Made by a program: the position numbers and the translations under genes. 64,000 nucleotides of DNA from Streptomyces sp. TRM70350 (lineage in GTDB: Bacteria > Actinomycetota > Actinomycetes > Streptomycetales > Streptomycetaceae): NCBI RefSeq assembly GCF_019219825.1, contig NZ_JAHUXH010000002.1:248001-312000 (forward strand). The letters are read 5' to 3'. Within the stretch, counting starts at the first letter, position 1. The number at the start of each line of letters is the position of its first letter. A model generated the notes under the pieces. It was not told where the DNA came from and searched no databases. It saw nothing but the letters and a program-made list of their open reading frames with translations. This document shows positions 60,721 through 64,000 of the stretch, piece by piece.

Positions 60721-61425
60721 ATGGGGCTGACCATGCGAGCGGGACATCAGGGGACGGGACCGGGGCCGATCACACCGGACGGCTGCGCCGTCGAACTGTA
60801 CTCACGGCTGCCGGTGGGGGACGAGCCGGACATCATCGCGGGCGCGGTGCCCGCCGGGGCGCACCTTCTGGAGCTGGGCAGCGGGGTCGGCCGTATGACG
60901 CACCCGCTGCTGGAGCGGGGCTGCACGGTCACGGCGGTGGACGAGTCCCCGGAGATGCTGGAACGGGTCCGCGGGGCGCGCAGGATATGCAGCCCGATCG
61001 AGAAGCTCGACCTCGGTGAGAGGTTCGACGCGGTGCTGCTGGCGTCGTTCCTCGTGAACACCGGGGACGAGGAGGTGCGGCGAGGTCTGCTGCGGACGTG
61101 CGTGCGGCATCTCGCGGACGACGGCTGCGTGGTGATCCAACGGGAGGGCGAGGGCTACCACACCAACGTGCCACGCGAACGGGTCGATCCCAGCGGCTTC
61201 ACGGTGCGGATCGTGTCGGCCGAGCCGATCGGGGACGGCACGAACTCGGTCCGCGCGGAGTACGAGTTCCCGGACGCCGTCTGGACACAGACGTTCCGGG
61301 CCCGGCCGTTGACGAAGGAGGACTTCGAGGTGGCGTTGGGAGAGGTGGGGCTGAGAGTGGACAGGTATCTGACGGAGGATCGGATATGGGTGAGGGCAGT
61401 GGCTGGGCCGGGGGCGACGGACTGA
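60721..61425 (+). CDS. Class I SAM-dependent methyltransferase
   Basis: This 234-aa enzyme has HLLELGSGVGRMTHPLLERG as motif I, TAVDESPEMLERV as motif II and LLASFLVNTGDEEV after the next strand, and FRARPLTKEDFEVALGEVGL in the C-terminal part. Substrate unknown. ATG at 60721 is used; ATG 60733 is equally possible. No clear ribosome binding site is seen for either. Confidence 0.8.
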   Translation: MGLTMRAGHQGTGPGPITPDGCAVELYSRLPVGDEPDIIAGAVPAGAHLLELGSGVGRMTHPLLERGCTVTAVDESPEMLERVRGARRICSPIEKLDLGERFDAVLLASFLVNTGDEEVRRGLLRTCVRHLADDGCVVIQREGEGYHTNVPRERVDPSGFTVRIVSAEPIGDGTNSVRAEYEFPDAVWTQTFRARPLTKEDFEVALGEVGLRVDRYLTEDRIWVRAVAGPGATD

Positions 61426-61450
61426 GCACGGGGAGGGGCGGCGCTGCTCG

Positions 61451-61471
61451 CCCGACCTGTGGCTGGTCGGG
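61451..61471 (+). terminator. Terminator-like hairpin after the methyltransferase
   Basis: CCCGACC (61451-61457) pairs with GGTCGGG (61465-61471), loop 7 nt. Confidence 0.5.
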
Positions 61472-61559
61472 AATTCCCGCCGGGCGGCGATGAGTTCGGA
61501 CCGGGGGCGGGTCTACCTCTGTGACAGCATCACGGACCGCTTCACACAGGAGAATCCCC

Positions 61560-62045
61560 ATGTCCGAGACCACCGCTTCCGTAGCCTCCGTCGCGTCCAA
61601 CGCGGCCGTCACGCCCGCTTCGTCGTCCGCCGTCGTGGCCGAGTCCGCGACCGCCCGGGGCCGCCGCGCCCGTATCGCGCTGCGCGCGCTCCAGGTGGTC
61701 CTCGCGCTCTTCTACGCGATCGCGAGCGCGCTGCCCAAGTTGATCGGGCACTCCTCGGCCACCGAGTTCTTCGCCGACATGGGCTGGGGCACTGCGGGGA
61801 TGTACACCATCGGCATCCTCGAACTGGCCGGCGCGGTCGCCCTGCTGGTACCGCTCCTCCAGTCCCTCGCGGCGATATCGCTGGGCGCGCTGATGGTGGG
61901 TGCGTTCATCGTGCAGCTCACGGTCTTCGAGGGGCAGAACGCGGCAACACCCTTGATCCTGCTGGTGCCGCTCGCCCTGATCGCCTGGGCCCGGCGGGGG
62001 CAGAATGCGGAGCTGCTGATGAGGGTGCTGCGGCGGCGGGGGTGA
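61560..62045 (+). CDS. DoxX-like membrane protein
   Basis: This 161-aa protein has a Ser/Ala/Val-rich N-terminal stretch of about 40 residues and four hydrophobic segments. ALQVVLALFYAIASALPKL and GILELAGAVALLVPLLQ are typical of the DoxX-like family. Its role is unknown; relatives are linked to redox stress. ATG at 61560 has AGGAG 7 nt before it. Confidence 0.82.
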   Translation: MSETTASVASVASNAAVTPASSSAVVAESATARGRRARIALRALQVVLALFYAIASALPKLIGHSSATEFFADMGWGTAGMYTIGILELAGAVALLVPLLQSLAAISLGALMVGAFIVQLTVFEGQNAATPLILLVPLALIAWARRGQNAELLMRVLRRRG

Positions 62046-62256
62046 GCGGACGGGCACCGACCGCAGCCGACCGTACGGCGGCGGTGGTGACCGGTGGGGC
62101 GGCGTGCCCCTCGGCCGTGTCCGTGGGGCACGTCGGGCGTGTCCCGTCGGCCGTCGTCGTGGTGGGCGAGGGACGGCCCCGGCCGGTGCCTTCCGGGTCG
62201 GCGGGGCGCTCCCAGGGTTCCTCAAAGGGGCCGACCACGGGAGCCACCGAGGGGGC

Positions 62257-62334
62257 CGACGAAGGGAGCCGACCGAGGCGATCGACGAAGGGAGCCGACC
62301 AAGGGGATCGACGAAGGGAGCGGACCAAGGGGGT
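62257..62334 (+). repeat. 26-bp tandem repeat, three copies
   Basis: Units at 62257-62282, 62283-62308 and 62309-62334 all begin CGACGAAGGGAGC. A diverged copy precedes them. The array lies in the 360-bp gap 62046-62405 between convergent genes; I see no gene in it. Confidence 0.88.
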
Positions 62335-62405
62335 CGACGAGATCCATCGGCCGCCTTCGCAACATCCCTGGCAGCGCGCCGTGCCGCCCGGCCGATGCCC
62401 GCAGG

Positions 62406-63221
62406 TCAGCGCCCGCCGGGACGGCCACCCCGGCCGCCCGGTCGGCCAACGCCCCCACCCGGTCGGCCAGCACCGCCACCCGCGCCCCCGAGCCCACCCG
62501 GGCCTCCGAGTCCTCCGGGACCTCCGAGCCCACCTGGCCCACCGGGGCCGCCCAAGCCGCCCAGGCCGCGCAGGCGTTCCAGTTCGCGGCGGTCTCGCTT
62601 GGTCGGGCGGCCCGTGCCGCGGTCGCGGATGCCGGCGGGGGCGACGGCCTCGCGAGGCGGGGGCGGCGGGCTGTTGTCGATGTAGCACTGGACGGCCACC
62701 GGGGCGCCGACCCGCTTGCGGATCAGCCGCTTGACGACGACGATCCGTTCCCGGCCCTCGTGCCGGAGCCGCACCTCGTCGCCGACGCGCACCGCGTGGG
62801 CGGGCTTGACCCGCTCGCCGTTCAGCCGCACATGGCCGCCCCGGCAGGCCGCGGCGCCCTGGGAGCGGGTCTTGACCAGCCGTACAGACCAGATCCAGCT
62901 GTCGATGCGGACGGTCTCGCCGTTCGCCGGACCGGCCGCCTCGGCGGCGGCGATCGCGGCGGCGACCTTGGGGTCGACGGCGGGCGGGTGCGCGGGCTGC
63001 CGGGCGTCGGCGCCCTGGTCCTCGGGCTGCGGGGCGTCGGCGGACAGGACGTCGGCGGCCGGATCCACGGGGGGCTGCTGGGCGCCCGTTGCCTCTCGGC
63101 CGTCGGTCTCCCGGGCCAAGGGCGTCTCAGAGGCACGTCCGTCGGGCGGAGCCGCGGTGGTGTCCGGGACGTTCCGGCTGGTCCCGCCGCTGCCTGCCTT
63201 GTCCATGCGATCGGAAGCCAT
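62406..63221 (-). CDS. S4-domain RNA-binding protein (Hsp15-like) with Gly-rich tail
   Basis: This 271-aa protein has an N-terminal 100 residues rich in Asp/Ala/Pro that are probably disordered. The S4 domain follows (RIDSWIWSVRLVKTRSQGAA, GHVRLNGERVKPAHAVRVGD). Hsp15 uses this domain to rescue stalled 50S subunits. The last 60 residues are a low-complexity tail built from GGLGGPGG units and then RPGG units, with several Arg, possibly an added RNA-binding or phase-separating stretch. ATG at 63221 has TAAGGT 7 nt ahead (63229-63234). Confidence 0.85.
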   Translation of the reverse strand: MASDRMDKAGSGGTSRNVPDTTAAPPDGRASETPLARETDGREATGAQQPPVDPAADVLSADAPQPEDQGADARQPAHPPAVDPKVAAAIAAAEAAGPANGETVRIDSWIWSVRLVKTRSQGAAACRGGHVRLNGERVKPAHAVRVGDEVRLRHEGRERIVVVKRLIRKRVGAPVAVQCYIDNSPPPPPREAVAPAGIRDRGTGRPTKRDRRELERLRGLGGLGGPGGPGGLGGPGGLGGPGGLGGAGGGAGRPGGGVGRPGGRGGRPGGR

Positions 63222-63326
63222 GCCACTGACCTTAGTCCCCCGGGCCGGATGCGTTGGACGGCTTTTCCTCCGGCCCCGCCCTGACCGGCACCGCCGCCGG
63301 GGTGAGCACGGATCTACGGTGGACGC

Positions 63327-64000
63327 ATGGACAGCAGCGCCCCCGCCGGTCTCCCCGGCCTCGACCAGCGGATCGCGGGCTGCCGGGCGTGCCCTCGGCT
63401 GGTCGCGTGGCGTGAGGAGGTTGCCCGTACCAAGCGCGCCGCCTTCGCCGACTGGACGTACTGGGGGCGGCCGGTGCCGGGCTTCGGTCCGCCGGACGCC
63501 CGGCTGCTGATCGTCGGCCTCGCCCCGGCGGCGCACGGCGGGAACCGGACCGGCCGGATGTTCACCGGCGACCGCTCCGGAGACGTACTGTACGAGGCGC
63601 TGTACGCCGTGGGGCTCGCCTCCCAGCCCACGTCCGTGTCGGCCGACGACGGCCTGGAGCTGTACGGCGTCCGCGTCACCTCGCCGGTGCACTGCGCGCC
63701 ACCCGCCAACAAGCCCACACCCGAGGAACGCGACACCTGCCGCCCCTGGCTCGTCCAGGAACTGTGCCTGCTGCGGCCGACGCTGCGGGCGGTGGTCGTG
63801 CTCGGTGCCTTCGGCTGGCAGGCGGCGTTGCCCGCGTTCGCGGCGGCGGGCTGGACGGTGCCGAGACCGAGGCCCGCCTTCGCGCACGGCGCACAGGTGA
63901 GGCTTGCCGCCCCCGACCGACACACGGCCCTCGACCTCTTCGGCTGCTTCCACGTCAGCCAGCGCAACACCTTCACCGGCCGCCTCACCCCGGAGATGCT
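63327..64000 (+). CDS. Uracil-DNA glycosylase, family 5 (UdgB), C-terminally cut by the window
   Basis: The open frame from ATG 63327 runs beyond the right edge, with 224 codons seen. [19 protein letters not shown] is the UDG motif A of family 5, without the catalytic Asp of other UDG families, and [14 protein letters not shown] is motif B. CRACPRL near the N-terminus begins the Cys set for a 4Fe-4S cluster (CRAC, later CAPP and CRPW). It removes uracil and hypoxanthine-like bases from DNA. TACGGT (63315-63320) ends 6 nt before the start. Confidence 0.9.
   Translation, partial: MDSSAPAGLPGLDQRIAGCRACPRLVAWREEVARTKRAAFADWTYWGRPVPGFGPPDARLLIVGLAPAAHGGNRTGRMFTGDRSGDVLYEALYAVGLASQPTSVSADDGLELYGVRVTSPVHCAPPANKPTPEERDTCRPWLVQELCLLRPTLRAVVVLGAFGWQAALPAFAAAGWTVPRPRPAFAHGAQVRLAAPDRHTALDLFGCFHVSQRNTFTGRLTPEM

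Overview
The window is chromosomal DNA of a high-GC actinobacterium, almost certainly Streptomyces. The evidence is the G/C-ending codon use, GTG and TTG starts, many starts placed 6-8 nt after a -10 box (leaderless style), GlnR-type boxes, and a gene order (gltBD, pyk, ANTAR regulator, livFGMHK, polA, rpsA, coaE) that matches the Streptomyces core chromosome as I remember it. No phage, insertion sequence or CRISPR array was seen.

Layout. 1-7.7 kb: the start of an ADP-ribosylglycohydrolase gene, a VIT/CCC1 metal transporter, and the glutamate synthase operon gltB-gltD behind two candidate GlnR sites. 7.7-8.4 kb: a tellurium-type VWA protein. 8.5-18.5 kb: a compact accessory cluster that reads as the KstR2 regulon for breakdown of steroid rings C and D (HIP pathway). 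It holds two complementary acyl-CoA dehydrogenase subunits, an IpdF-like SDR, KstR2, thiolase FadA6, IpdC, IpdB, IpdA, EchA20 and two more SDRs. Its two divergent promoters carry nearly identical KstR2-like operators. The CoA ligase FadD3 and the ring A/B genes are not in the window. 18.6-24.6 kb: a metallopeptidase, a trypsin-like protease, a GNAT enzyme, chorismate mutase, a receiver protein and aminopeptidase N. 24.8-27.6 kb: a two-gene amine decarboxylase/N-hydroxylase operon with no hydroxamate synthetase beside it. 27.6-32 kb: a Tat-exported 5'-nucleotidase, a SIMPL protein and pyruvate kinase.

32-33 kb: an HTH-LAGLIDADG gene broken by two single-base losses, beside tRNA-Leu(CAA) with its own terminator. 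33-39.5 kb: the ANTAR regulator PdtaR facing a branched-chain amino acid ABC operon (livK, hairpin, livHMGF). LivM carries an unusually long membrane extension. 39.7-43.8 kb: small envelope proteins, a hotdog thioesterase with a short-repeat leader, and a YdeP-type molybdoenzyme. 43.8-48 kb: polA, with dead proofreading motifs, between two repeat-rich non-coding tracts. 48-55.9 kb: membrane proteins, a secreted transglycosylase, HrpB helicase and a methyltransferase. 56-64 kb: rpsA with a strong promoter and structured leader, a PAC2 protein, coaE, a TPR protein, small membrane proteins, an S4-domain protein with a Gly-rich tail, and the start of a family-5 uracil-DNA glycosylase.

The most distinctive content is the steroid C/D-ring cluster, the orphan decarboxylase/N-hydroxylase pair, and the minisatellites on both sides of polA.
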